Source of the DNA: Tannerella sp.
Lineage (GTDB): Bacteria; Bacteroidota; Bacteroidia; Bacteroidales; Tannerellaceae
Length of the DNA stretch: 9,205 nucleotides
Assembly: GCA_031263835.1 (NCBI GenBank)
Contig: JAISEZ010000174.1
Location: forward strand, 1 to 9,205
Reading direction: 5' to 3'
Shown: positions 1-6,470 of the stretch, one piece after another
Position numbering within the stretch: the stretch's first letter is position 1
Layout: the number at the start of each line of letters is the position of its first letter
Translations under genes and position numbers: made by a program
Notes under the pieces: generated by a model
What the model was told of the DNA's origin: nothing
What the model saw: only the letters and a program-made list of their open reading frames with translations
Database searches by the model: none

Positions 1-10
1 TTATCCGTGT

Positions 11-81
11 CGGACGCCCTCCGGCGTTCCGCAGAGTTGCTGTTTCGCGGCGGCAGCGGGCGCCCGTTTGCGCCCGGCTGC
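11..81. repeat. Two GC-rich hairpins at the window edge
   Basis: Two inverted repeats lie side by side. The first pairs 11-18 with 23-31 (CGCC/GGCG plus an outer CGGA/TCCG, one bulged T). The second pairs GCAGC-GGGCGC (53-63) with GCGCCC-G-GCTGC (70-81) around a 6-nt loop. They lie downstream of the minus-strand gene that ends at 155, but no T-run follows on that strand, so a classical terminator is not supported. They could be one side of a larger palindrome cut by the window edge. The pairing is visible directly; the role is unknown. Confidence 0.4.
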
Positions 82-125
82 TCCTCTGTTCATTAAAAAT
101 CTGTTTCACGGAATCGTTCTTAATT

Positions 126-146
126 TTCAACGTTCAACATTCAATT
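126..146. repeat. TTCAAnn heptamer repeat, three units
   Basis: TTCAA recurs at 126, 133 and 140, giving three units of exactly 7 bases (TTCAACG, TTCAACA, TTCAATT). It sits just downstream of the stop codon of the minus-strand gene at 155. The 7-base period matches the GGTTAGT-type arrays elsewhere in the window, although the sequence differs. Confidence 0.45.
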
Positions 147-154
147 TTCCACTC

Positions 155-832
155 CTACGGAATGACGACGGTTTCGATATGCGACCAGGGGCCTTTTTCG
201 CCGCGGGTATTTTCCCAGCGCAGGGTGACACAGAGAATCAGGGCCGACTCCCGGTCGGTGAATTCGAAAAGGTAAGGCGTGCGGGTGGAGAAGGTGGTGC
301 CGGTCATTTCTTCGACCAGCTTGGGCACCTCGCCGGGCTTGCAAACCATCCACTTGATTTCGGCGCCCTGCGAGCCGAAGGGTTTGGCCTTCGACCCGTC
401 GCTCATTTCGTCCCAGAAGTGCATACGAACCCAGCCATGTTCTTCGCCGACCTCAAAGCGCGTCTTGGGCGAGGTTATGATCCGCGGATGCTTGGGATGC
501 GGCCCCGGATTGGGCCGGTTGATGTCCAGCCCGTCGAAGTCCTGCGGTTCGAGGTAGGGGTTATGGGCCAGATACTGCGCCAGCGTCTGGACGGCGGCGA
601 CGAAAATTTTCTTCTTTTCCATCATCGCGTCGTGATACATCGTTGACCGGGTTTCCGGCTTGCTGTAGGTGTTGTAAGCCGCCTGCATTGCGGTAAACTT
701 GGCAGCCACTTCGCTGACCAGGCTTTCGTCCACTTTCCACCGGGTGTAATTAAGGTTTAAATACGCGAAAAACCGGGTGGCCCATTCGATTAACTTTACA
801 ATGTTACGGGGTAAATAACGTCTTCTACTCAT
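155..832 (-). CDS. Hypothetical protein, helical N-terminus plus probable Ig/FnIII-like C-terminus
   Basis: A 225-residue protein with no named function. It starts MSRRRYLPRNIVKLIEW, a start I associate from memory with a multi-copy Bacteroidales hypothetical family. Residues 1-90 look helical (aromatic and Ala/Lys-rich, no signal peptide, no membrane segment). A Pro/His-rich linker follows at about 106-117 (RPNPGPHPKHPR). Residues 125-225 alternate hydrophobic and polar positions and suggest a beta-sandwich, with a late TLRWENTRGEKGPWS segment typical of fibronectin-III-like strands; this is inference. I chose the ATG at 832 because it is preceded by A-rich sequence and begins the recognisable domain. 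The frame stays open upstream to a GTG at 1141 through the 21-bp repeat array, which would add a GHxCPxx repeat extension, but that is probably incidental. It ends with TAG at 155-157. No conserved operon partner is visible. Confidence 0.8.
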   Translation of the reverse strand: MSRRRYLPRNIVKLIEWATRFFAYLNLNYTRWKVDESLVSEVAAKFTAMQAAYNTYSKPETRSTMYHDAMMEKKKIFVAAVQTLAQYLAHNPYLEPQDFDGLDINRPNPGPHPKHPRIITSPKTRFEVGEEHGWVRMHFWDEMSDGSKAKPFGSQGAEIKWMVCKPGEVPKLVEEMTGTTFSTRTPYLFEFTDRESALILCVTLRWENTRGEKGPWSHIETVVIP

Positions 833-901
833 GATTTTTGTTTTTAAATGGTTGATATTATGATATTTATTATTCTTTCGGATAAGTGACGGCACGATAA
901 T

Positions 902-1107
902 CGGGCACGTGTGCCCGACAGTTGGGCACATGTGCCCAACGACTGGGCACACGTGCCCGATGGCTGGGCACACGTGCCCGACGACTGGGCACATGTGCCC
1001 GATGGCTGGGCACACGTGCCCGATGGCTGGACACACGTGCCCAATGACTGGGCACATGTGCCCGATGATTGGGGCCATGTGCCCGACAGTTCGGCGCAAA
1101 CGCCGAA
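902..1107. repeat. Tandem array of 21-bp palindromic units
   Basis: Ten units occur at exact 21-base spacing (core starts at 903, 924, 945, 966, 987, 1008, 1029, 1050, 1071 and 1092). The core is GGGCAC-AT/AC-GTGCCC (14 bp), separated by 7-base spacers such as GATGGCT, GACGACT and GACAGTT. The second unit extends to a perfect 20-bp palindrome (921-940). Units 7 and 9 carry substitutions. The tenth keeps the phase but has a different hairpin, TTCGGCG-CAAA-CGCCGAA (1090-1107). The array lies 70-275 bases upstream of the ATG at 832. Spacers of 7 near-constant bases rule out CRISPR. A 21-bp period is two helical turns, so the sites would face the same side of the DNA; alternatively each unit could fold in RNA. 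Confidence 0.9.
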
Positions 1108-1197
1108 TCCGGTGCATAAGAAAAAATTCAGGAAATAACACGCAAAACGATCCCGGAAGGTGCGGATCAGCTCTAAATTACTGTGTAACAGGCATTT

Positions 1198-1208
1198 CCC
1201 CCCCCCCC
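1198..1208. repeat. Homopolymer tract of 11 C (G on the minus strand)
   Basis: Eleven consecutive C lie on the plus strand. Read on the minus strand, the flanks are ATATATTAATGGCA before the G11 and AAATGCCTGTT after it. These resemble the flanks of the G10 tract at 1849-1858. On the minus strand the tract sits in a short open frame that starts near 1254-1263, between a -7-like box at 1289-1296 and the 21-bp array. Such tracts are prone to slippage. Confidence 0.8.
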
Positions 1209-1288
1209 TGCCATTAATATATCTGTACACTTTTTCAGTGTTTTGAATAATCATGTTCGGCACAGGGTCGTAACTTTTAAATTCGCAT

Positions 1289-1296
1289 CAAAAGTA
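1289..1296 (-). promoter_or_regulatory. Possible Bacteroidetes -7 box (TACTTTTG)
   Basis: On the minus strand this reads TACTTTTG, an exact match to TAnnTTTG. The expected -33 TTTG is not present at 19-21 bases; only T-rich sequence is found. If used, it would drive a leader of about 450 bases through the G11 tract and the 21-bp array into the gene starting at 832. I see no better box closer to that gene. Confidence 0.3.
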
Positions 1297-1381
1297 GGTG
1301 TTTCCCGAAATATAAAAGAATTCCATCAGTTAAAAAAACGTAAAGATTAAGAGAACGGTGTATGAATCGAAAAAGAAGAGT

Positions 1382-1430
1382 GGTTAACGGTTAATGATTA
1401 GCGGTTAGTGGTTAGTGGTTAACGGTTAGT
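1382..1430 (+). repeat. Heptamer array GGTTAGT-type, seven units
   Basis: Seven consecutive 7-base units: GGTTAAC, GGTTAAT, GATTAGC, GGTTAGT, GGTTAGT, GGTTAAC, GGTTAGT. The consensus is GRTTARY. The array lies directly to the left of the nested inverted repeat at 1446-1607. One further copy (GATTAGTGGTTAG) lies at 1612-1624 on its right, in the same orientation. Confidence 0.85.
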
Positions 1431-1445
1431 AATGAGCACTTTCGG

Positions 1446-1607
1446 TGTCCCGTTCGGGACAATCTGCCGGTAGAAAATATGCGTCTCACATCCCCTGCCC
1501 GCCCCGTCCGGGACGGAATGCGGATTTTCGGCGGCACATTCCGTCCCGCCGGGACGGTACACCGGGGGATGGCCTGTTTCTACCGGCCTGTTGTCCCCGA
1601 CGGGACG
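1446..1607. repeat. Nested inverted repeat with internal hairpins (162 bp)
   Basis: An imperfect long inverted repeat. Outer arms pair GTCCCG/CGGGAC-type blocks; GCCGGTAGAAA (1466-1476) pairs perfectly with 1577-1587; ATCCCC (1490-1495) pairs with GGGGAT (1565-1570); and GGAATG (1515-1520) pairs with CATTCC (1537-1542). Within each arm sit smaller hairpins: GTCCCG-TT-CGGGAC (1447-1460), CCGTCC-G-GGACGG (1504-1516), CCGTCCC-GCC-GGGACGG (1541-1557) and GTCCC-CGAC-GGGAC (1593-1606). The architecture is the same as that of the larger element at 7704-8089. No coding potential is seen. Confidence 0.85.
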
Positions 1608-1679
1608 GGTAGATTAGTGGTTAGCCACTGAGTACCGAATACCGTTTTTCGTCTGCCGAATGTTAAAGTCGAATTTATC

Positions 1680-1711
1680 TTTGGTCATTTAAAAGATATG
1701 GATGATATTTG
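1680..1711 (+). promoter_or_regulatory. Bacteroidetes-type promoter (TTTG-N20-GATATTTG)
   Basis: TTTG lies at 1680-1683 and GATATTTG at 1704-1711, 20 bases apart. This fits the Bacteroidetes -33/-7 arrangement, with one mismatch to TAnnTTTG. The predicted transcript would start near 1718, pass the small ORF at 1747 and stop at the hairpin at 1914-1949, giving roughly 230 bases. Confidence 0.5.
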
Positions 1712-1746
1712 CACACGTTGAATAAATGTCGAAAGAAATTTTAAAC

Positions 1747-1890
1747 ATGAAAATGAGAAATATGGATATGACATCAGGTTCTTTTGCTATGCAAGTGCAA
1801 AATTTTGTTGCGATTCCATCCCTTATCGTTCATATGTGTGCATGGTCAGGGGGGGGGGTAAATCCCTCTGTTTCATATACTTACGCATAA
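1747..1890 (+). CDS. Possible 47-residue peptide containing a G10 tract
   Basis: An ATG preceded by A/T-rich sequence opens a 47-codon frame beginning MKMRNMDMTSGSFAMQ and ending SVSYTYA with TAA at 1888-1890. It lies between a plausible promoter and a plausible terminator, which is the main reason to list it. The peptide has no recognisable domain; a mildly hydrophobic stretch occurs around residues 19-31. Codons 35-37 plus the first base of codon 38 are a run of ten G (1849-1858), so the frame would change with tract length. One additional G would join it to a frame open to 2021, but that extension would translate the terminator stem and is unlikely to be a product. It may equally be a non-coding RNA. 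I do not recognise the peptide. Confidence 0.3.
   Translation: MKMRNMDMTSGSFAMQVQNFVAIPSLIVHMCAWSGGGVNPSVSYTYA
1849..1858 (+). repeat. Homopolymer tract of 10 G
   Basis: Ten consecutive G inside the 47-codon ORF, with flanks ATGGTCA before and TAAATCCCTCTG after. The flanks resemble those of the G11 on the opposite strand at 1198-1208. Tracts of this length commonly vary by slippage. Confidence 0.85.
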
Positions 1891-1913
1891 ATATCTGTTC
1901 TTTTTTACCTCAT

Positions 1914-1949
1914 GCCGCTGTATATGTTAAATATATTGCGGCTTTTTTT
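1914..1949 (+). terminator. Rho-independent terminator
   Basis: GCCGC-TG-TATAT (1914-1925) pairs with ATATA-TT-GCGGC (1931-1942), with a 2-base internal mismatch and a short GTTAA loop. Seven T follow directly (1943-1949). It closes the small unit that begins at the promoter at 1680-1711. Confidence 0.6.
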
Positions 1950-2120
1950 ATTAAATTTTTTGTAGCTCCAGCCGGACTGCATATCAAACCACGTCATGCC
2001 ATGAAACCGCGTCCACCCTGAAAACTGCGCCGCGCATGAAGTGGCTTTTCCCCCGTTCCGGTCGCTTTCCTTCGGGAATCCGCCTGCTGCGGGGAGGTAT
2101 ACCGCGTACAGCATGGATAT
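1950..2120. other. Intergenic, nothing recognised
   Basis: I see no convincing gene, RNA, hairpin with a T-run or repeat here. Short open frames exist on both strands, but none has recognisable content. Confidence 0.5.
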
Positions 2121-2152
2121 AAAGATTCAATTATTCAAAGATTCAAAGATTC
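2121..2152. repeat. 8-base direct repeat AAAGATTC
   Basis: Four consecutive 8-base units: AAAGATTC, AATTATTC, AAAGATTC, AAAGATTC. They lie about 180 bases upstream of the receptor remnant. Confidence 0.7.
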
Positions 2153-2210
2153 AAGGGTTTCGGCGAAAATGACTGTTGGGTCAATGTACGGCACCATGCG
2201 GCGTGCAGTA

Positions 2211-2218
2211 TATTTTTG
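2211..2218 (+). promoter_or_regulatory. Possible -7 box TATTTTTG upstream of the receptor remnant
   Basis: An exact match to TAnnTTTG, about 113 bases before the ATG at 2331. No TTTG lies at the expected -33 distance. It would be the old promoter of the truncated TonB-receptor gene. Confidence 0.25.
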
Positions 2219-2330
2219 CCTGACGCGGCAGGATTTTATGCATGTATTTACAATATTAATGTATAAGGCTGTTCCGCGCAAAGCATGTTTTTTTTCCAAC
2301 AACAAATTCAATTATTAAATTATGTATTAT

Positions 2331-2636
2331 ATGACAAAGAAATCAATTATTCGAAATTTCGGAACGGAAGATCTGTCTTCTTCCGTCCGCAAAAGAACGC
2401 CGGGACGTCTGAAACTTGTTGCTTTGCTGTTGCTGTGCCTTTCGTGCATGACGGCGAAAGCGGAAGCGACATCCGTCTCTTCAGCCGGCGAAACCGTCGC
2501 ACAGCAAGCCGGGAAAAAGATTTCCGGTACGGTGACGGACGTCAACGGCGAGCCCAACGGCGGCCTGTCGATCCGTATCCCTATCCCGGTATGGAGATAT
2601 GATTCGCATCATTACTCATTAACCATTAACCGTTAA
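2331..2636 (+). pseudogene. Truncated SusC/TonB-dependent receptor, N-terminal stub only
   Basis: A 101-codon frame that reads as the beginning of a SusC-like outer-membrane receptor: a basic N-region (MTKKSIIRNF), a hydrophobic core LKLVALLLLCLSCMTAKA at residues 27-44 typical of a Sec signal peptide, then KKISGTVTDVNGEP at 62-75. That last motif opens the carboxypeptidase-regulatory-like domain found at the N-terminus of SusC-family receptors. Homology seems to stop at about residue 80. The remaining 21 residues are unrelated and the frame ends at a TAA inside a heptamer array. Plug and barrel (normally about 900 more residues) are absent, and the other two frames do not continue them. A start at 2322 (MYYMTKK) is also possible. 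The stub runs convergent to pgpH with 14 bases between stops. I infer a deletion whose endpoint lies at or near the repeat. Confidence 0.7.
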
Positions 2637-2652
2637 CCGTTAACCACTAATC
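2618..2652 (-). repeat. Heptamer array, five units, between convergent genes
   Basis: Read on the minus strand: GATTAGT, GGTTAAC, GGTTAAC, GGTTAAT, GGTTAAT. The first unit overlaps the TGA stop of the minus-strand gene (2651-2653), and the TAA of the plus-strand remnant (2634-2636) also lies inside. Confidence 0.85.
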
Positions 2653-4690
2653 ATTGTTTTGCTGTTGCCAGATCGGGGTAGCTGATGCGTGTATGATACA
2701 TGGTTTTGAGTTTCTCCACAAACGAATCCTTGATCACCTCGATTTCGCGGAAAGTCAGCGGTGCATTCTTCAGCAAGCCGTCTGTCAGCTGGCTGTCAAT
2801 CAGCTTGTCGACCTGCGCCCGGAGCTTCTCTTCCGTGTATTCGCTCAGGCTGCGCGAAGCCGCCTCCACCGAATCGGCCATCATCAGGATAGCCGTCTCT
2901 TTCGAGAAGGGATTCGGGCCGGGGTAGGTGAACAGCTTTTCGTCCACCGGCGCATCCGGAAAGGCATTCCGGAAGGAATTGTAGAAATACTTTGTTTTTC
3001 CCGTGCCGTGGTGCGTACGGATGAAGTCGATCACGGACTTGGGCAGCGAAGCCTTTTCGGCAATCCTGACGCCCTCCGTCACGTGATTGATAATCAGCTG
3101 GGCGCTTTTTTCAAAGGGCATGTCCTGATGCGGATTGACGCCTCCTTTCTGGTTTTCGGTAAAGAGCGCCGGATGAGTCATCTTCCCGATGTCGTGATAC
3201 AGGGCGCCGGTACGGATCAGCTGCGTGTCGGCGCCGATTTCCGAACCGGCGGCGGAGGCCAGAATCGAAACCTGAAGGGAATGTTGAAACGTACCCGGAC
3301 ACGTCTCCGAAAGCTTTTTCAGTATCGGCGTATTGATGTTCGACAGTTCGATCAGCGTGATGGGCGAAGTGTATCCGAACAGCTTTTCAACGATGTAAAT
3401 CAGGGTGTACGAGAAGAGCAGCAGAATCAGGTTGATGCCGAAGAACAGGAACATGATCCAGCGGATTTTGCCCAGGTCGCCTTCCTGGTAAAGCGACAGG
3501 CTGAGATATCCCAGCGCATAGGTTGCAAAGACATAAATCGAACACCGTACCAGCTGCGAACGCTGCGTCAGTTCCTTCAGGCTGAAGATAACCACCACGC
3601 CGGCCAGTATCTGCAGGAGCAGGAACTCGTGCGGGAAGGGCGCCAGCAGCGAACACAGCAGCACCGTAATCAGGTGCGTGAACAGCGCCGTGTGCGAGTT
3701 GAAAAACGTCCGTACCACAATGGGCACAATCGCAAAGGGCAGGATATACAGGTCGAACATGTCATGCCTGACGAAGATTTCGGACAGGAGGCAGCAGGCG
3801 AGCATGCAAAGCAGCGTGAAAAGCAGGTTCCGCTGACGGAAGAATATTTCCGGACAGAAGGTGGCCATGTAAAGCCCGCAGCAAAAAAGGATGCCGAAAA
3901 TCAGGACAAGCTGTCCGATCCAGATAAGCTGGCGGTTGCCGGCGGATTTGGATTCGTGCACAATCTTGAGCGAGCGGAGCATGTTATATGTCTGGTGATC
4001 CACCACCTCGCCGCGGTCAACGATCCGTTCGCCGGCCTGTACCATGCCGCTCGAAAGGGCCACGTTCTTCAACTGCTCGTTCAGCATTTTTTCGGACGTC
4101 TCCCTGTCTTCGGTCAGGTTGTCGGTCAGGTAGTCGCCGACGTAAAAGGATGCCGGCGCAACCGCTGCCAGCGATTCGGGCAGGTCGTCCAGTATCCGGT
4201 CGCAGGCCGATTTGGGCGTATGGAAGCCGGCTGTATTCCGCAGTCGGGCTTCATTGTTTTTCAACACATACACCCACTTGCGATTTTCCCTTTTCAGGTC
4301 TTCCAGCTGCTGAACCGGCAGGATGCCGTCTTCATAGAGCCGGCTCAGCCGGTTTTCGATGTATTTCAGGTAAGGCGCCTCCTTTGTCCGCCCCTGAAGC
4401 GCATCCGGGTAGCCGGTGCGCAGCTTTTCAAGCTGTTCCGTCTTCACGTCCGGATTCATGCGGTAATACGGTTCGAAGCGGCGCCGGATACTGTCCTTTT
4501 CCGCCTTCACCTCCTCGTCGGTTTTGTAGATGGGGAAGTCGTCGGGCGCCATGAGCAAATCATATCGCCAGGGTTTTCCCTCGTAAAACTGATAGCGGAA
4601 TTTCACCTCGCGCGGGAAAAAATAAGCTATCAATAGCGCCGTTGTGCCGAAATAGACAATGGCCCGAATGGTTGATTTCTTCAATTTCAT
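2651..4690 (-). CDS. pgpH: PgpH-like 7TM-HD (HDIG) membrane protein, probable cyclic-di-AMP phosphodiesterase
   Basis: A 679-residue membrane protein with the complete 7TMR-HDED / 7TM-7TMR / HD architecture. One N-terminal membrane segment (about 11-27) precedes a large extracytoplasmic domain (about 30-250), then a cluster of seven hydrophobic segments (about 253-436), then a cytosolic HD domain. Metal-binding residues are visible and in order: H470 (FQHS), H499-D500 (HDIGK), H536, H560-H561 and D606 (MMADS). Members of this family, notably Listeria PgpH, hydrolyse cyclic di-AMP to pApA, so this protein probably tunes that second messenger; the substrate is inferred from family. Length is close to family norm and no key residue is missing. 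The start at 4688-4690 gives a proper signal-anchor; no Shine-Dalgarno sequence is seen. It diverges from gltX and its stop codon overlaps a heptamer array. Confidence 0.92.
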   Translation of the reverse strand: MKLKKSTIRAIVYFGTTALLIAYFFPREVKFRYQFYEGKPWRYDLLMAPDDFPIYKTDEEVKAEKDSIRRRFEPYYRMNPDVKTEQLEKLRTGYPDALQGRTKEAPYLKYIENRLSRLYEDGILPVQQLEDLKRENRKWVYVLKNNEARLRNTAGFHTPKSACDRILDDLPESLAAVAPASFYVGDYLTDNLTEDRETSEKMLNEQLKNVALSSGMVQAGERIVDRGEVVDHQTYNMLRSLKIVHESKSAGNRQLIWIGQLVLIFGILFCCGLYMATFCPEIFFRQRNLLFTLLCMLACCLLSEIFVRHDMFDLYILPFAIVPIVVRTFFNSHTALFTHLITVLLCSLLAPFPHEFLLLQILAGVVVIFSLKELTQRSQLVRCSIYVFATYALGYLSLSLYQEGDLGKIRWIMFLFFGINLILLLFSYTLIYIVEKLFGYTSPITLIELSNINTPILKKLSETCPGTFQHSLQVSILASAAGSEIGADTQLIRTGALYHDIGKMTHPALFTENQKGGVNPHQDMPFEKSAQLIINHVTEGVRIAEKASLPKSVIDFIRTHHGTGKTKYFYNSFRNAFPDAPVDEKLFTYPGPNPFSKETAILMMADSVEAASRSLSEYTEEKLRAQVDKLIDSQLTDGLLKNAPLTFREIEVIKDSFVEKLKTMYHTRISYPDLATAKQ

Positions 4691-4750
4691 AATTACAACA
4701 GGTTTATATGCCGTTTACTGATTAAGACTTTCTCTTTTTGTTTTCGGGGC

Positions 4751-4758
4751 GAAATGTA
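4751..4758 (-). promoter_or_regulatory. Possible -7 box for the 7TM-HD gene (TACATTTC)
   Basis: On the minus strand TTTC (4779-4782) and TACATTTC (4751-4758) are 20 bases apart, each one base off the Bacteroidetes consensus. The box lies about 60 bases before the ATG at 4690. Confidence 0.3.
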
Positions 4759-4791
4759 CGCAAAAAAAAGCACGGAAGGAAAAAAAAGTAG

Positions 4792-4799
4792 TATTTTTG
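4792..4799 (+). promoter_or_regulatory. Possible -7 box for gltX (TATTTTTG)
   Basis: An exact TAnnTTTG match, about 160 bases before the gltX ATG. No -33 TTTG is seen at the right distance. It nearly abuts the candidate promoter for the divergent gene, so the two would compete for the same short A-rich segment. Confidence 0.3.
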
Positions 4800-4857
4800 C
4801 GCCGGATTCAGGCAAATTTTTGAATCATTGGACAATTCAAGTTGGAAATAATGCGGG

Positions 4858-4923
4858 TAAGTAGTTAGTAGATAGTAGTTAGTAGATTCGCCGCAGGGTA
4901 ATCTTTATTCTACTAACTACTGA
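4858..4923. repeat. TTAGTAG heptamers in inverted arrangement
   Basis: Four 7-base units TAAGTAG, TTAGTAG, ATAGTAG, TTAGTAG (4858-4885) are followed by two inverted units (4910-4923). GTAGTTAGTAGA (4875-4886) pairs perfectly with 4909-4920 around a 22-base loop, giving a 12-bp stem about 40 bases before gltX. A hairpin in the gltX leader could affect its expression, but no T-run follows, so it is not a simple terminator. Confidence 0.75.
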
Positions 4924-4958
4924 TTCTACCGGTTCGCATAAATAAATAAGATACTGAT

Positions 4959-6467
4959 ATGGTTAGAGTGCGTTTTGCTCCCAGTCCGACCGGCCCGCTG
5001 CACATCGGCGGCGTCCGTACGGCGCTGTACAATTACCTGTTTGCCAGACAGCATGGCGGCGAGATAATTCTCCGGATAGAAGATACGGACTCGCAGCGAT
5101 TCGTGCCCGGCGCCGAAGAATACATCACAGCCTCGTTCCGGTGGCTGGGGATTCCCTTCGACGAAGGCCCCGGCTACGGCGGCGCCTGCGGCCCCTACCG
5201 CCAGAGCGAGCGGAAAGACATGTACCGGAAATACGTTGACCGGCTGCTGGAGGCCGGTCGGGCTTACCTCGCCTTCGACACGCCGGCGGAACTGGAGGCC
5301 CGGCGCAGGGAAATCCCCAACTTCCAGTACGACGCCTCGACGCGCATGCAGATGCGCAATTCGCTCACCCTGCCGGCCGGCGAGGTGAAAGCGCTGACGG
5401 AGGCGGGACATCCGTATGTCGTGCGCATCAGGCTCGAACCCGGTGAAGACATCCGCGTGAACGACCTGATTCGCGGCGAAGTCGTCTTCCATTCCTCCGT
5501 CATCGACGACAAGGTGCTCTTCAAGTCCTCCGACGGATTGCCCACCTACCACCTGGCCAACGTCGTGGACGACCGGCTGATGAAGATTACGCACGTCATC
5601 CGCGGCGAGGAATGGCTGTCGAGCGCCCCGCTGCACGTCCTGCTGTACCGCAGCCTGGGATGGGCGGACACGATGCCGGCCTTCGCACATCTGCCCCTGC
5701 TGCTGAAGCCCGAAGGCGGCGGCAAGCTGAGCAAGCGCGACGGCGACCGGCTGGGATTCCCCGTCTTCCCGCTCGAATGGCGCGACCCCAAAAGCGGCGA
5801 AATCTCGTCCGGCTACCGCGAGAGCGGCTACCTGCCCGAAGCGGTCGTGAACTTTCTGGCGCTGCTGGGCTGGAATCCGGGCGACGACCGGGAAGTGATG
5901 ACGGTGCAGGAGCTGATTGACAGCTTCGACCTGAGCCGGTGCAGCCGGAGCGGCGCGAAGTTTGACTGTGAAAAGGGCAAGTGGTTCAACCGCCAGTATA
6001 TCCAGCAGCGCGACAACCGCGACATCGCCGCCCTGTTCATGCCCGTGCTGGAAGGTCACGGCGTCGCGGCGGCTGACCCGGCATACGTGGAGAAGATTGT
6101 CGGGATGATGAAGGAGCGCGTCGATTTCGTGCCCGACCTGTGGGCGCAGACCTGTTATTTCTTTGTCGCGCCGGAGAAGTACGACGAAAAGACGCGCGCC
6201 AAGCGGTGGAAGGAAGACAGCGCGGCGCAGCTGTCGGAACTGGTCGATGTCCTGCGCGAACGCGAACCGTTCGACGTGGAAGGGACGGAAGAGGAGGTGA
6301 AAGCCTGGATTGCCCGGAAAGGCTATCACCTGGGCAACATCATGAACGCCGTCCGGCTGGCGCTGGTGGGCGAAGGCATCGGGCCGCAGATTTTCCATAT
6401 CACCGAAGCCCTCGGAAAAGAGGAATCCATCCGGCGAATTCAACGGGCAGTCGAGGTTTTGAAATAA
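4959..6467 (+). CDS. gltX: Glutamyl-tRNA synthetase
   Basis: A 502-residue class I aminoacyl-tRNA synthetase that attaches glutamate to tRNA-Glu in the cytosol using ATP. The HIGH signature appears as [11 protein letters not shown] at residues 8-18, followed by [13 protein letters not shown] and LRIEDTD (38-44), all diagnostic for GlxRS enzymes. The second ATP-binding signature KLSKRDG lies at 256-262. The catalytic domain (about 1-310) is followed by an all-helical anticodon-binding region (about 330-502). The Cys/His zinc knuckle of the E. coli enzyme is absent from the region after AYLAF (102-106). Full length, no defects. The ATG directly opens the conserved [12 protein letters not shown] start. 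The gene ends 3 bases before waaA, so the two are probably co-transcribed. A single family member in this window cannot show whether it also charges tRNA-Gln. Confidence 0.97.
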   Translation: MVRVRFAPSPTGPLHIGGVRTALYNYLFARQHGGEIILRIEDTDSQRFVPGAEEYITASFRWLGIPFDEGPGYGGACGPYRQSERKDMYRKYVDRLLEAGRAYLAFDTPAELEARRREIPNFQYDASTRMQMRNSLTLPAGEVKALTEAGHPYVVRIRLEPGEDIRVNDLIRGEVVFHSSVIDDKVLFKSSDGLPTYHLANVVDDRLMKITHVIRGEEWLSSAPLHVLLYRSLGWADTMPAFAHLPLLLKPEGGGKLSKRDGDRLGFPVFPLEWRDPKSGEISSGYRESGYLPEAVVNFLALLGWNPGDDREVMTVQELIDSFDLSRCSRSGAKFDCEKGKWFNRQYIQQRDNRDIAALFMPVLEGHGVAAADPAYVEKIVGMMKERVDFVPDLWAQTCYFFVAPEKYDEKTRAKRWKEDSAAQLSELVDVLREREPFDVEGTEEEVKAWIARKGYHLGNIMNAVRLALVGEGIGPQIFHITEALGKEESIRRIQRAVEVLK

Positions 6468-6470
6468 GAC

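Noticed and set aside
1..93. A 30-codon minus-strand frame (MNRGAAGRKRAPAAAAK...)
   Set aside because: Low-complexity product of the GC hairpins; no support as a gene.
902..1107. CRISPR array
   Set aside because: Spacers are 7 bases and nearly constant, there is no cas gene, and repeats are 14-bp palindromes.
1141..1263. Phase-variable fusion of the G11-containing leader ORF to the 155-832 gene
   Set aside because: The frame of the gene is closed by a TAA at 1178-1180, downstream of the tract on the minus strand, so no change in tract length can join the two frames.
1836..2021. Open frame downstream of the G10 tract
   Set aside because: It would translate the terminator stem and T-run and has no conserved features.
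2654..4636. A 660-codon plus-strand frame opposite the 7TM-HD gene
   Set aside because: It is Gln/Arg/His-rich with no domain, and the minus strand carries a complete HDIG protein with all metal ligands.
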